A DNA stretch of 64,000 bases, from contig NZ_WAAQ01000001.1 in assembly GCF_008868125.1 (NCBI RefSeq), positions 1,674,001 to 1,738,000 on the forward strand, given 5' to 3'. The first letter of the stretch is position 1, and each line of letters begins with the position of its first letter. Positions 50,432 to 59,974 of the stretch are shown one piece after another. The notes below the pieces were generated by a model that saw only the letters and a list, made by a program, of their open reading frames with translations, did no database searches and was not told where the DNA came from. The translations under genes were made by a program, and so were the position numbers. The stretch comes from Microbacterium maritypicum. GTDB lineage: Bacteria > Actinomycetota > Actinomycetes > Actinomycetales > Microbacteriaceae.

Positions 50432-51093
50432 GGGCGGACGACGATGCGGTTGTCGACCTCGGTCACATGCGGAGAGGCCCAGGCCGCTTCCACAGCCTGA
50501 TTCTTCTCCGCCCATGATCGGACGGTGCCGGTGAGCATGACCGAGGTGCCCGAGACCGCGACCTCGATCGTGTGCGCGTCGACAAGCGCGTTGCGCCTGA
50601 TCGCGCCGCGGATGCGTTCCTCTGCATCCGCCGCCGAGGGCCGGGCGGTGAGCGTGATCATGCTGTTCACGGTTCGCACACCTTTCAGATGCTGCACCGC
50701 GCGCTTCGCGGCGCGCCGCTCGTAGTCCCAGTCCACCTCCCCCATGAGGCTGACGTCGCCGCCCTCGATCACCGCCTTCACGCCGGGAGGGACGTCAGCG
50801 GCAGCGCGAAGAGCGTGCTCCACCTCCTCCGCGACGGCGGTGTCGGCCATGTGTTCGTCCGGCGACGACGGCAGGACGAGGTGGTCGATGACGGCATTCA
50901 CGCCGCGTACGCGCAGGGCGGCGTGTCGTGCCGCCAGGCGCTCGGTGTGGCTGTCGACTTCACCGGAGAGGGCCACTGTGCCGTCTTCGACCGCGACGCC
51001 GATCCCCGCGCTGTCGACATCGGGGGTCCACTCCAGTTCCTGCTGGACCGCTCGCTGCAGGTCTTCGTCATCGATGCGGGTGGTGGATGTCAT
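50425..51093 (-). CDS. Triple-BON-domain protein
   Basis: Protein of 222 residues with three tandem BON domains: DLQRAVQQELEWTPDVDSAG with VEDGTVALSGEVDSHTERL; DTAVAEEVEHALRAAADV with VIEGGDVSLMGEVDW; and AEERIRGAIRRNALVDAHTI with VSGTSVMLTGTVRSWAEK. No signal peptide or membrane helix, so cytoplasmic. BON domains bind phospholipids or ligands and appear in stress proteins (OsmY, Kbp). The ATG lies 4 bp after the phosphoketolase stop, so it is the second gene of that operon. Confidence 0.9.
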   Translation of the reverse strand: MTSTTRIDDEDLQRAVQQELEWTPDVDSAGIGVAVEDGTVALSGEVDSHTERLAARHAALRVRGVNAVIDHLVLPSSPDEHMADTAVAEEVEHALRAAADVPPGVKAVIEGGDVSLMGEVDWDYERRAAKRAVQHLKGVRTVNSMITLTARPSAADAEERIRGAIRRNALVDAHTIEVAVSGTSVMLTGTVRSWAEKNQAVEAAWASPHVTEVDNRIVVRPY

Positions 51094-51097
51094 GGTG

Positions 51098-53584
51098 CTA
51101 CTCCTTCTGATCGTGGTGCTCGGGTTCGACGGAAGGCGCAGAGATCCCGCGGTCACCGCCGTTCGGGGTGGGGGCGCTGTTCCAGGTCCACCCCGCGATC
51201 TCAGGCGCATCTTCGCCGTGCGCGCGCGTGTAGGCCCGCGCACGAAGCCGCGCATCCTGCATCTCCTGTCGCAGCACCGCGTGCGTGGAGGCGAGGCCGG
51301 GCACCCGGTCGATCACGTCAATCACGAGGTGGAACCGGTCCATCTCGTTCATCATGACCATGTCGAACGGTGTCGTCGTGGTGCCCTCCTCGATGTAGCC
51401 GCGCACATGGAGGTTGTCGTGTCCGTGCCGCCGGTACGTGAGGCGGTGGATGAGCCACGGGTAGCCGTGGTAGGCGAAGATCACAGGCCTGTCCTCGGTG
51501 AAGACGGCGTCGTACTCCCGGTCGCTGAGTCCGTGCGGATGCTCGCCCTCGCTCTGGAGCCGCATCAGGTCGACCACGTTGACGACCCGGACGCTCAGCC
51601 GAGGCATGCGCTCACGGATGATGGCTGCCGCGGCGAGGACCTCCAGCGTCGGGACATCACCCGCCGCCGCGAGGACGACGTCCGGTTCCTGATCCGTCCG
51701 CTCGTTCCCGGCCCATTCCAGGATGCCCAGCCCCCGTGTGCAGTGTTCGATGGCCTCCGACATCGTCAACCAGTTCGGCGCCGGCTGCTTGCCGGCGACG
51801 ACGACGTTGACGTAGTCCACCGAACGCAGACAGTGATCGTAGGTCGACAGGAGCGTGTTGGCGTCGAAGGGCAGGTAGACGCGCACCACATCCGCCTTCT
51901 TGTTCACCACGTGGTCGATGAATCCCGGGTCCTGGTGCGATAGCCCGTTGTGATCCTGACGCCAGACGTGTGAGCTGAGCAGGTAGTTCAGCGAGGAGAT
52001 CGGGCGGCGCCAGGGAATGCCCTTCGCGGTCTTGAGCCACTTGGCGTGCTGATTGAACATCGAGTCGACGATGTGCACGAACGCCTCGTAGGAATTGAAG
52101 ACTCCATGGCGCCCCGTCAGCAGGTAGCCCTCGAGCCAACCCTGACATTGGTGTTCGCTGAGCATCTCGACGACGCGGCCGGCCGTGGCCAGGTGGTTGT
52201 CGTCATCGATCGGCCACAGCGCGGCGTTCCACTGCTTGTCCGTGACCTCGAAGACGGCGTCGAGACGGTTGGAGGCGGTCTCGTCGGGACCGAAGATCCG
52301 GAAGTCCTCCGGGTTGGCCGCGATCACATCGCGCAGCCAGGTGCCGAGAACGCGGGTGGCCTCGCTGACGGACCCTCCCGGAGACGGGACATCGACGGCG
52401 TAGTCGCGGAAGTCCGGGAGAACCAGGTCTCTGCGCAGGAGCCCGCCGTTCGCCACGGGGTTGGCACTCATCCGCGCATCTCCCTCCGGCGCGAGAGCGG
52501 CCACGGACGCTCTGATCGAACCCGACTCGTCGAACAGCTCCTCCGGCCGGTAGGAGCGCATCCAGTGCTCGAGCAGCTGGGTGTGCGCGAGCGTGTCGCG
52601 GGCGTCCCGAAGGGGAACCTGGTGCGAACGCCAGTTGTCCTCCGCCGGATGTCCGTCGATCACCTTCGGGCAGGTCCACCCCTTGGGTGTGCGCAGCACG
52701 ATCATCGGCCAGGCGGGACGGGCGTTGAGCGCGCCCGACGCCGCATCCGCCTTGATCTGCGCGATCTGGTTGAGCACCTGATCCAGGGTGTGCGCGAATC
52801 GTCTGTGGACTTCGAGGGGATCCTCACCGTCGAACCCTCCGGAGACGAGGTACGGCGTGTGCCCGTACCCGCGCATCAACTGCAGAAGCTCCTCTTCGGG
52901 GATGCGGGCGAGCACGGTCGGGTTGGCGATCTTGTAGCCGTTCAGGTGCAGGATCGGCAGCACCACCCCGTCGTGCTGGGGATCGAGGAACTTGTTCGAG
53001 TGCCATCCGGTCGCCAGGGGCCCGGTCTCGGCTTCGCCGTCGCCGACGACGGCGGCGACCAGCAGGTCCGGATTGTCGAATGCGGCCCCGTAGGCGTGGG
53101 ACAGCGAGTAGCCGAGCTCGCCACCCTCGTGGATCGACCCCGGGGTCTCCGGTGCCACGTGGCTGGGGATCCCCCCGGGGAAGGAGAACTGGCGGAACAG
53201 CGCGCGGACGCCTTTCTCGGTGCGAGGGATCGCGTCGTACACCTCGCTGTATGTGCCGTCCAGGTAGGCGTTGGCGACCATCCCGGGCCCTCCGTGACCC
53301 GGCCCGGCGACGAAGAGGACATCGAGCGCACGCTCCCGGATGACGCGGTTCAGGTGGGCGTAGATGAAGTTGAGGCCGGGCGTGGTCCCCCAGTGGCCGA
53401 GCAGTCGCGGCTTGATGTGGTCGCGGGTGAGCGGCTCGCGCAGCAGCGGGTTGTCGAGCAGGTAGATCTGCCCCACCGACAGGTAGTTCGCTGCACGCCA
53501 CCAGGCGTTCAGAGCCTCCAGCGTCGGGGGTGACGGTTCGGTCAGCTCGATGCTCGGCCAGCTGAGGGCTCCGGACGCACTCAT
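51098..53584 (-). CDS. xfp: Phosphoketolase (Xfp)
   Basis: Thiamine-diphosphate enzyme that cleaves xylulose-5-phosphate (and often fructose-6-phosphate) with phosphate to acetyl phosphate plus a triose or tetrose phosphate; 828 residues, the usual size. The Mg/TPP site is [19 protein letters not shown] (181-199), with [20 protein letters not shown] near residue 94. C-terminal pieces include [20 protein letters not shown] and [20 protein letters not shown]. It gives fermentative acetyl phosphate and is the first gene of an operon with the BON protein, 68 bp after DosR-like box F. Confidence 0.96.
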   Translation of the reverse strand: MSASGALSWPSIELTEPSPPTLEALNAWWRAANYLSVGQIYLLDNPLLREPLTRDHIKPRLLGHWGTTPGLNFIYAHLNRVIRERALDVLFVAGPGHGGPGMVANAYLDGTYSEVYDAIPRTEKGVRALFRQFSFPGGIPSHVAPETPGSIHEGGELGYSLSHAYGAAFDNPDLLVAAVVGDGEAETGPLATGWHSNKFLDPQHDGVVLPILHLNGYKIANPTVLARIPEEELLQLMRGYGHTPYLVSGGFDGEDPLEVHRRFAHTLDQVLNQIAQIKADAASGALNARPAWPMIVLRTPKGWTCPKVIDGHPAEDNWRSHQVPLRDARDTLAHTQLLEHWMRSYRPEELFDESGSIRASVAALAPEGDARMSANPVANGGLLRRDLVLPDFRDYAVDVPSPGGSVSEATRVLGTWLRDVIAANPEDFRIFGPDETASNRLDAVFEVTDKQWNAALWPIDDDNHLATAGRVVEMLSEHQCQGWLEGYLLTGRHGVFNSYEAFVHIVDSMFNQHAKWLKTAKGIPWRRPISSLNYLLSSHVWRQDHNGLSHQDPGFIDHVVNKKADVVRVYLPFDANTLLSTYDHCLRSVDYVNVVVAGKQPAPNWLTMSEAIEHCTRGLGILEWAGNERTDQEPDVVLAAAGDVPTLEVLAAAAIIRERMPRLSVRVVNVVDLMRLQSEGEHPHGLSDREYDAVFTEDRPVIFAYHGYPWLIHRLTYRRHGHDNLHVRGYIEEGTTTTPFDMVMMNEMDRFHLVIDVIDRVPGLASTHAVLRQEMQDARLRARAYTRAHGEDAPEIAGWTWNSAPTPNGGDRGISAPSVEPEHHDQKE

Positions 53585-53652
53585 CGCGTTTCGTCTCGGA
53601 AGGGGGTTCGCGTCATGAGCACGAGTACATCTCCGTTCGCTCGGGCGCTCCA

Positions 53653-53666
53653 GTGCCGAAGGTCCC
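53653..53666 (-). promoter_or_regulatory. DosR-like box F (phosphoketolase-BON operon)
   Basis: On the minus strand GGGACCTTCGGCAC, 68 bp upstream of the phosphoketolase ATG, nearly the spacing of box B (67). Confidence 0.55.
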
Positions 53667-53741
53667 GAGCCGGTCCACGAGACCCTCGGACGGCGTTCGC
53701 CGCAGACCCTTTCGTCAGACGACCTCTGGAGTCAGGTCGGT

Positions 53742-53755
53742 GTGACCTTCGTCCC
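53742..53755 (+). promoter_or_regulatory. DosR-like box G (USP at 53790)
   Basis: GTGACCTTCGTCCC, 34 bp before the ATG. The longer in-frame GTG at 53742 lies in the box and is not used. Confidence 0.5.
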
Positions 53756-53789
53756 GGGGATCGCGCACCGGACCCGCGATCGTGGGGAG

Positions 53790-54251
53790 ATGGAGACCAC
53801 ACGGACCGACCGCATCATCGTGGGCGTCGATGGCTCGGCGTCATCCGTCGAAGCGCTGCGCTACGCCGCTCCCCTGGCGGACGCCCTGAACAGACCTCTG
53901 CACGTCGTCACCACATGGACCGCACCACCCATCGATCCCTATGCGGCCATCGAGTGGTCGCCCGAACAGGACGCCGAGGAGATTCTCGGTGAGAGCATCC
54001 GGAAGGCCTTCGGCGGACGACCACCCGCCGGACTGACCCAGCGGACACTGCTCGGTGCTCCCGCACGAACGCTCATCGGACTGAGCGAGAACTGCTACAT
54101 GCTCGTGCTGGGCAGTCGCGGTCACGGAGGGTTCGCCGGATTGCTCCTGGGCTCGGTCAGCGCCGCATGCGCGGAACACGCGCACTGTCCCGTCCTGATC
54201 GTCCACACACCGAAGACCGCAGCCGCAGACGGCGACCACACTCGACTCTGA
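53790..54251 (+). CDS. Single-domain universal stress protein
   Basis: USP of 153 residues with RIIVGVDGSASSVEALRYAA at the start and the intact ATP loop VLGSRGHGGFAGLLLGSVSA. It differs from the USP at 49001 by only a few residues in that C-terminal half, indicating duplication inside the island. Box G lies 34 bp before the ATG, the same spacing as for its sibling. Divergent from the phosphoketolase operon. Confidence 0.93.
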   Translation: METTRTDRIIVGVDGSASSVEALRYAAPLADALNRPLHVVTTWTAPPIDPYAAIEWSPEQDAEEILGESIRKAFGGRPPAGLTQRTLLGAPARTLIGLSENCYMLVLGSRGHGGFAGLLLGSVSAACAEHAHCPVLIVHTPKTAAADGDHTRL

Positions 54252-54352
54252 TCCCGAGAGACCCTCTCGACGCCAGGACGACGAAGCCGAACTCGCCCGC
54301 CGGTGCCGACGAACATCTGCGTGCCGACGACCGCCCTGGCCTCCGACTCCGA

Positions 54353-54919
54353 CTACCGTCGCACCTCCGAGTGCGCTCGTCCGAGGTTCACGAGCGACAC
54401 GAATACGAAGACGATCACGGTGACCGCGGCGGCCAGCCCCAGGGCGACCGCTGCGCCCCAGAGGAGTCCGACGTTGACGCCGCCCGCTCCTGGCGGCTGG
54501 AGAGCGGAGTCCAGCTGGACGAGGAGCATCGCTCCGGTGAGGAGGATTCCGGCTGCTTGGGCGGTGATCAGGAGCGTCGCGCCACGAGGAAGCTCTCGGA
54601 AGCGCCGCGCGGTCAGCAAGTGCGCGGTCGCGACGAGGGCCACGAGCAGCGACACGTACACGACGACGGTCTGGATCACGTCGGCCACCGTGACAGGGAG
54701 GAAGACACCGCGCACCACACACGTCTGCGCGAACGGGAACAGCTCGAAGACCCAATCACGTCCGCCCTCGCCCGGTCCAGGACAGACCCCTGTGTAGCGG
54801 TCGCGCCCTGCATTCGTGGACACCACGAAGACGCTCAGGATGAAGAGGCACCATGCCACCCACCCGATGACCGTGGGCCGCAACGACGACCGTCGGGTTC
54901 TCGGGACCGTTGGCGTCAT
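54353..54919 (-). CDS. Four-helix membrane protein, function unknown
   Basis: Integral membrane protein of 188 residues with four hydrophobic segments (starting WVAWCLFILSVFVVST and VIQTVVVYVSLLVALVATAH; later VGLLWGAAVALGLAAAVTV). Two Cys lie in the extracytoplasmic loop between helices 1 and 2 (TGVCPGPGEGG, AQTCVVRG), which could form a disulfide. No family recognised. ATG 54919 is 7 nt from a TACGAT box on the minus strand; an ATG at 54928 lies in that box. Confidence 0.75.
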   Translation of the reverse strand: MTPTVPRTRRSSLRPTVIGWVAWCLFILSVFVVSTNAGRDRYTGVCPGPGEGGRDWVFELFPFAQTCVVRGVFLPVTVADVIQTVVVYVSLLVALVATAHLLTARRFRELPRGATLLITAQAAGILLTGAMLLVQLDSALQPPGAGGVNVGLLWGAAVALGLAAAVTVIVFVFVSLVNLGRAHSEVRR

Positions 54920-54926
54920 GAGCGCC

Positions 54927-54932
54927 ATCGTA
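54927..54932 (-). promoter_or_regulatory. -10 element deciding the start at 54919
   Basis: On the minus strand TACGAT, 7 nt (GGCGCTC), then ATG. Confidence 0.45.
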
Positions 54933-54979
54933 ACGGGACCCTCCTCGTGCTCTTTCGCTGCGTGCGCTAGAAAGTCCTT

Positions 54980-56239
54980 ATGCACAACGGTGACGGTCTG
55001 CCGGCCGCGCATGCCACGCGCCCGCGGCGCCGACGCCGCGCCCTCGTCCTGATCGGCGCCCTCGTGATCGTGGTGCTCGTGCTCGTCGCGATCGAGGTCA
55101 CCCGCCGAACGCTGGCCGAGCAGGAGGATGCGCGGACGGATCCGGCCTTCTATGCGCTTCCCACTCCCCTGCCCCGCGACGATCCGGGCGAGATCATCCG
55201 CATCGCACCGATCGAAAGCGCTCCCGTCGGCACCAGCGCGTGGCGTGTGATCTACCACTCGCGCGATCAGGCGGGCGCGGATATCCCGGTGTCCGGCGTC
55301 GTGATCGTCCCGAACGGGCCGGTTCCCGACGGCGGACGCACGATCGTGTCCTGGGGGCATCCCACCACGGGGGCGGCCACACGGTGCGCACCGTCGCTCG
55401 GGATGGACCCGTTCGAGTACATCGAGGGGATGCACGAGCTGCTCGCCGAGGGGTACGCCATCGCCGCCACCGACTATCCCGGCCTCGGGGTCGAAGGCGC
55501 CTCGTCGTATCTGCTGGGCATTCCCGAATCCAACAGCGTGCTGGACATCGTGCGCGCCGCACGCCGCATCGACGGCGCAGGGGTGAGCGACAGGGTCGTG
55601 CTGTGGGGACATTCGCAGGGAGGCCAGGCGGTTCTGTTCGCGGCGGAGCGCGCGGCGGAGTACGCGCACGAGCTCACGATCGAGGGCGTCGCGGTGGCGG
55701 CGCCGGCGGCGAATCTGAACGCGTTGATGACCGACGACATCGTCAACCTCTCGGGCGTCACCATCGCCTCCTTCGCCATCCCGGCCTACGAAGCCGCCTA
55801 CGCAGAGCAGTACGGCTCCGAGGCGATCACCGACGTGCTCACGCCCGCCGGGCTGTCGGCGACCCCCGACATGGCCGCCCTGTGCCTGCTCACCCAGAAC
55901 GCGCAGATCCACGCGATCGCCGACCCGCTCGTCGGTCGCTACGTGCGAAGCGACCCTGCGACGACAGAGCCCTGGCAGACGATGCTCCAGGAGAACAGTG
56001 CGGGGAACAGCCCTCTCAGGGTGCCGGTCTTCGTCGGTCAGGGAGAAGCAGACGAGCTCGTGCTCCCGAGCGCGACCGAGGGCTACGTGAAGCTGCTCTG
56101 CACACAGAGCACGGAGGTCACCTTCCACCGCTATCCGGATGTCACCCACGGCCTCGCCGCCTACGCCGCGCTGCCGGATCTGCTCCTGTGGCTCCCGACG
56201 CTCGGTGGAGGCCGCCCCGCTGCCGACGGCTGCGACTGA
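54980..56239 (+). CDS. Secreted or anchored lipase-like alpha/beta hydrolase
   Basis: Alpha/beta hydrolase of 419 residues in the secretory lipase family. An N-terminal basic stretch and one helix (ALVLIGALVIVVLVLVAI) act as signal peptide or anchor. The nucleophile elbow is VLWGHSQGGQAVLFA, with YPGLGVEGASSYLLG before it and the catalytic His probably in YPDVTHGLAAY near the end. Asp is likely in VGQGEADELV. The substrate is unknown (triglyceride or other ester). Convergent with the next gene, 3 bp apart. Confidence 0.87.
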   Translation: MHNGDGLPAAHATRPRRRRRALVLIGALVIVVLVLVAIEVTRRTLAEQEDARTDPAFYALPTPLPRDDPGEIIRIAPIESAPVGTSAWRVIYHSRDQAGADIPVSGVVIVPNGPVPDGGRTIVSWGHPTTGAATRCAPSLGMDPFEYIEGMHELLAEGYAIAATDYPGLGVEGASSYLLGIPESNSVLDIVRAARRIDGAGVSDRVVLWGHSQGGQAVLFAAERAAEYAHELTIEGVAVAAPAANLNALMTDDIVNLSGVTIASFAIPAYEAAYAEQYGSEAITDVLTPAGLSATPDMAALCLLTQNAQIHAIADPLVGRYVRSDPATTEPWQTMLQENSAGNSPLRVPVFVGQGEADELVLPSATEGYVKLLCTQSTEVTFHRYPDVTHGLAAYAALPDLLLWLPTLGGGRPAADGCD

Positions 56240-56242
56240 GCG

Positions 56243-56959
56243 CTACTCCGCCAGGACCGCGAGCTCTGCCAGAACCCGCGGGTGGGCGAGGATCCGGAAG
56301 TGTCCGCCCGTCTCGAGGCGGACGTTCTTGGCGCCGGCGAGCTCGCTCCCCTCCGGGATGTGCGGATCGAACCCCGCGTAAACCGAGACGATCCGCTCGT
56401 TCACGCTCAGCTGCCGTGCGAGACTCACGATCGACGGGGCTTCCGGAGAGAACTCCCGCAGAGTGCGTGACAGTATGCGGCGGGCGTAGCGAGATCCGCC
56501 GAACGGTGTCGCGACCGCGAGCATCGACCGCACCCGCTCTCCCGCCGGGCCGGTCATGACGAGTTTCCCTGCGAGGCCGCCCTTGCTGTGGGCGACGAGG
56601 ATCACATCGGTGAGGTCATGCTCCTCGAGGAAGGCCGTCACATCGGCGGCCAGGTCGACCACCGGCTGCTGATTGCGGCGGAGCGCGTCGACGATGTGGA
56701 CGGGGTGCCCGCGCCGATGCATCGCCACGACGAGCGGTTGCAGGAACCTCCAGGTCTCGTACACACCGGGGAGCACGACGATGTGGGCGGCGCTCCCGGA
56801 TGCGAAGGAGGCCGGATCGGTGCGGTCGAACAGCGCACGCACCTGCCAGTACCCCGCGTAGACGTAGTCGGCGACCCACCACCCGGCGTTCCTCAGCACG
56901 CCGATGATGTGCTCCTCGGACGACGGCACGGCTCCATGAGTGAAAACTACCTGACGCAT
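56243..56959 (-). CDS. PGAP1-like alpha/beta hydrolase
   Basis: Predicted esterase of 238 residues. It has HIVVLPGVYETWRFLQPLV and the elbow ILVAHSKGGLAGKLV (Ser nucleophile), followed by SMLAVATPFGGSRYA and a His near the end (ETGGHFRIL). Cytoplasmic. The start is uncertain: ATG 56959 begins only 5 nt past the pyk terminator and has no ribosome site, while a GTG at 56929 (AVPSSEEHII) or one at 56899 with GAGGAG upstream is also in frame. Confidence 0.78.
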   Translation of the reverse strand: MRQVVFTHGAVPSSEEHIIGVLRNAGWWVADYVYAGYWQVRALFDRTDPASFASGSAAHIVVLPGVYETWRFLQPLVVAMHRRGHPVHIVDALRRNQQPVVDLAADVTAFLEEHDLTDVILVAHSKGGLAGKLVMTGPAGERVRSMLAVATPFGGSRYARRILSRTLREFSPEAPSIVSLARQLSVNERIVSVYAGFDPHIPEGSELAGAKNVRLETGGHFRILAHPRVLAELAVLAE

Positions 56960-56964
56960 ATGAC

Positions 56965-56996
56965 AGAGGGGGCGGGACCGAAGTCCCGCCCCCTCT
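56965..56996 (-). terminator. Terminator of pyruvate kinase gene
   Basis: Perfect 14-bp GC-rich stem (56965-56978 with 56983-56996) and a stable UUCG-type tetraloop on the minus strand, 12 bp after the pyk stop. Confidence 0.8.
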
Positions 56997-57008
56997 GGAT
57001 GCTGTCCG

Positions 57009-58457
57009 TCAGACGCCGGCCTTGTAGATGGGGGCGGCACCGCGGATCGCATCGCCGACCTTGTGCACACGAAGGTCGTTCGTCGATCCGACGATTCCGG
57101 GAGGGGAACCGGAGATCACGACGACCTTGTCCCCTTCCTCGGCGAGACCGTTGCCGAGCAGGTACTCGTCGACCTGGTGGTACATCAGGTCGGTGTGCTG
57201 CACCATGTCGACCAGCGTCGAGCGGATGCCCCACGTCAGCGCCATGCGGCGACGGATACCCGGCTCCGGCGTGAAGGCGATCATCGGGATGCGCGAGCGC
57301 AGACGCGACAGGCGTCGTGCCGAGTCACCGGACTGCGTGAACACGCAGAGGAACTTCGCGTCGACGAACTCGGCGACCTCGAGAGCGGCGAGGGTGATCG
57401 CGCCACCCTGCGTGCGGGGCTTGGTCGTGAGGGGCGCGATGCGCTCCAGGCCGTGCTCCTCGGTCGACTCGATGATGCGAGCCATGGTCTCCACGACCAC
57501 GACGGGGTAGTCGCCGACGCTCGTCTCACCGGAGAGCATGACGGCGTCTGCACCGTCGAGCACCGCATTCGCGACATCCGAGGTCTCGGCGCGCGTCGGA
57601 ACGGGGCTGTTGATCATCGACTCGAGCATCTGCGTCGCGACGATGACCGGCTTGGCCATGCGACGTGCGATCTCGACCGCACGCTTCTGCACGATCGGCA
57701 CGGCCTCGAGGGGAAGCTCGACGCCCAGGTCGCCACGGGCGACCATGATCGAGTCGAAGGCGTCGACGATCTCCTCGAGCGCATCGACGGCCTGCGGCTT
57801 CTCGACCTTGGCGATGACGGGCACGCGGACGCCCTCTTCCGCCATGATCTCGTGCACACGGGTGACGTCGTCGGCGTTGCGGACGAACGACAGGGCGATC
57901 AGGTCGGCGCCGATGCGCAGACCCCAACGCAGGTCGTCCTCGTCCTTCTCGCTCAGCGCGGGGACGTTCACGGCGACGCCGGGCAGGTTGATGCCCTTGT
58001 TGTTCGAGACGGCACCGGCGACGATCACCTTCGTGGTGACCGTGACACCGTCGGTCTCGACGACCTCGACGCGCACCTTGCCGTCGTCGATGAGGAGGAA
58101 GTCACCGGGCTTGACGTCCTGCGGGAGACCCTTGAAGGTCGTACCGCAGATGTCCTTGTTGCCGATGATGTCTTCGGTGGTGATCTTGAAGATGTCGCCC
58201 TTGGCGAGCTCGTAAGGGCCGTTCTCGAACTTGCCGAGACGGATCTTCGGCCCCTGGAGGTCGACGAGGATGGCGACCGGACGACCGGCGTCCTCTGCGG
58301 CACGACGCACGTTGGCGTAGTTGTTCTCGTGCACGGAGTAGTCACCGTGGCTGAGGTTCAGTCGAGCGACATCCACCCCCGCATCGATCAGTGCGCGCAC
58401 CGTCTCATAGGTGGAGGTGGCGGGGCCCAGGGTGGCGACGATTTTCGCGCGTCTCAA
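57009..58457 (-). CDS. pyk: Pyruvate kinase
   Basis: Glycolytic enzyme that makes ATP and pyruvate from phosphoenolpyruvate; 482 residues. Motifs are RRAKIVATLGPATS at the start, RLNLSHGDYSVHENN, DLQGPKIRLG, VIAKVEKPQAVDALEEI (catalytic Lys) and MVARGDLGVELPLEAVP. The start is TTG 58457 with GGAG 6 nt upstream; no ATG or GTG nearby gives the conserved N-terminus. Transcribed alone and ended by the hairpin at 56965. 58 bp downstream of gltD on the same strand. Confidence 0.95.
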   Translation of the reverse strand: MRRAKIVATLGPATSTYETVRALIDAGVDVARLNLSHGDYSVHENNYANVRRAAEDAGRPVAILVDLQGPKIRLGKFENGPYELAKGDIFKITTEDIIGNKDICGTTFKGLPQDVKPGDFLLIDDGKVRVEVVETDGVTVTTKVIVAGAVSNNKGINLPGVAVNVPALSEKDEDDLRWGLRIGADLIALSFVRNADDVTRVHEIMAEEGVRVPVIAKVEKPQAVDALEEIVDAFDSIMVARGDLGVELPLEAVPIVQKRAVEIARRMAKPVIVATQMLESMINSPVPTRAETSDVANAVLDGADAVMLSGETSVGDYPVVVVETMARIIESTEEHGLERIAPLTTKPRTQGGAITLAALEVAEFVDAKFLCVFTQSGDSARRLSRLRSRIPMIAFTPEPGIRRRMALTWGIRSTLVDMVQHTDLMYHQVDEYLLGNGLAEEGDKVVVISGSPPGIVGSTNDLRVHKVGDAIRGAAPIYKAGV

Positions 58458-58515
58458 AGATTTCTCCAGGGTAGAAGTGGGGGAAGGTAAATCAGGCGAC
58501 GGTGCCGGCCTCAGC

Positions 58516-59974
58516 CTACGCGGGCTGGAGACCGATCGCGACATCGCTCGGACGCACCGGCTCGGGCAGCACGGTGCTGCCCATGAGGAATCGGTCGACG
58601 TTCGCGGCCGCTGCACGGCCCTCGGCGATGGCCCATACGATGAGCGACTGTCCGCGGCCTGCGTCGCCGGCGACGAACACGCCGGGAACCGTCGACTCGT
58701 ACGACGAGTCGCGCCCGAAGGCACCGCGCTCGGTCACCTGCGGAAGCGTGTCGTCGGTGTACCCGCCCTGCTCCGGTCCGGTGAACCCCATCGCGATCAG
58801 GATCAGATCCGCCGGGATCTCCCGCTCGGTGCCGCTCTTGGGCACACGGCGCCCGTCGATGTACTCCGTCTCGGCCACACGCAGCGCGCGGACCTCGCCG
58901 ACCTCGTTCCCGAGGAACTCGACGGTCGATGCGAGGAAGACCCGCTCACCGCCTTCCTCGTGCGCGGAGGAGACCTCGAAGACGGTCGGCATCATCGGCC
59001 ACGGCTGGTGGTCGGGACGCGTGTCGCCTGGCTGCTTGCCGATCGCGAGGTTGGTCACGCTGAGCGCGCCCTGACGGTGAGCGGTGCCGATGCAGTCCGC
59101 ACCGGTGTCTCCGCCGCCGATCACGATGACGTGCTTGCCCTCGGCGCTGATCTGGTCGGTGACCTTGTCTCCGGCGACCGCGTGGTTCGACTCCACGAGG
59201 TACTCCATGGCGAAGTGCACGCCGTCGAGGTCGCGTCCGGGGATCGCGAGATCACGCGGCACGGTCGATCCGGTCGCGATGACGACGGCATCGTAGCGGG
59301 CGCGGAGGTCGGGCCAGGAGATGTCCTTGCCGATCTCGACACCCGCACGGAAGCGGGTGCCTTCCTCCTGCATCTGACGCAGGCGCGACTCGAGCTGCGT
59401 CTTCTCCATCTTGAAGTCCGGGATGCCGTAGCGCAGCAGACCGCCGATGCGATCGTCACGCTCGAAGACCGCGACGGTGTGCCCGGCCCGGGTCAGCTGC
59501 TGTGCGGCGGCGAGGCCCGCGGGCCCTGATCCGACCACGGCGACCGTCTTGCCGGTGAGGCGCTCGGGCGGCTCGGGCTCGACCCAGCCCTTCGCGAAGG
59601 CCTCATCGATGATCGAGACCTCGATCTGCTTGATCGTCACCGCAGGCTGGTTGATGCCGAGCACGCACGAGCTCTCGCACGGTGCGGGGCACAGCCGGCC
59701 CGTGAACTCCGGGAAGTTGTTCGTCGCATGCAGGCGCTCGATCGCCGCGCGACCCTCGCCGCGCCACGTCAGATCGTTCCACTCCGGAATCAGGTTGCCG
59801 AGCGGGCAGCCCTGGTGGCAGAACGGCACACCGCAGTCCATGCAGCGTCCGGCCTGACGGCGGAGGACCTGCGTGTCTCCGGGCTCGTAGACCTCTTTCC
59901 AGTCCATGATGCGCACGGGCACGGGACGACGTGCGGGAAGCTCCCGCTCGGTCACCTTCAGAAAGCCTTTGGGG

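Noticed and set aside
41490..54251. Genomic island acquired by recent transfer
   Set aside because: No integrase, repeat or tRNA boundary at the right end and no visible shift in base composition. A tRNA-Leu lies 1.8 kb to the left but is intact and has no visible partial copy.
57063..58490. Plus-strand ORF of 475 codons
   Set aside because: Antisense shadow of pyruvate kinase; Asp/His/Val-rich translation typical of a reversed frame.
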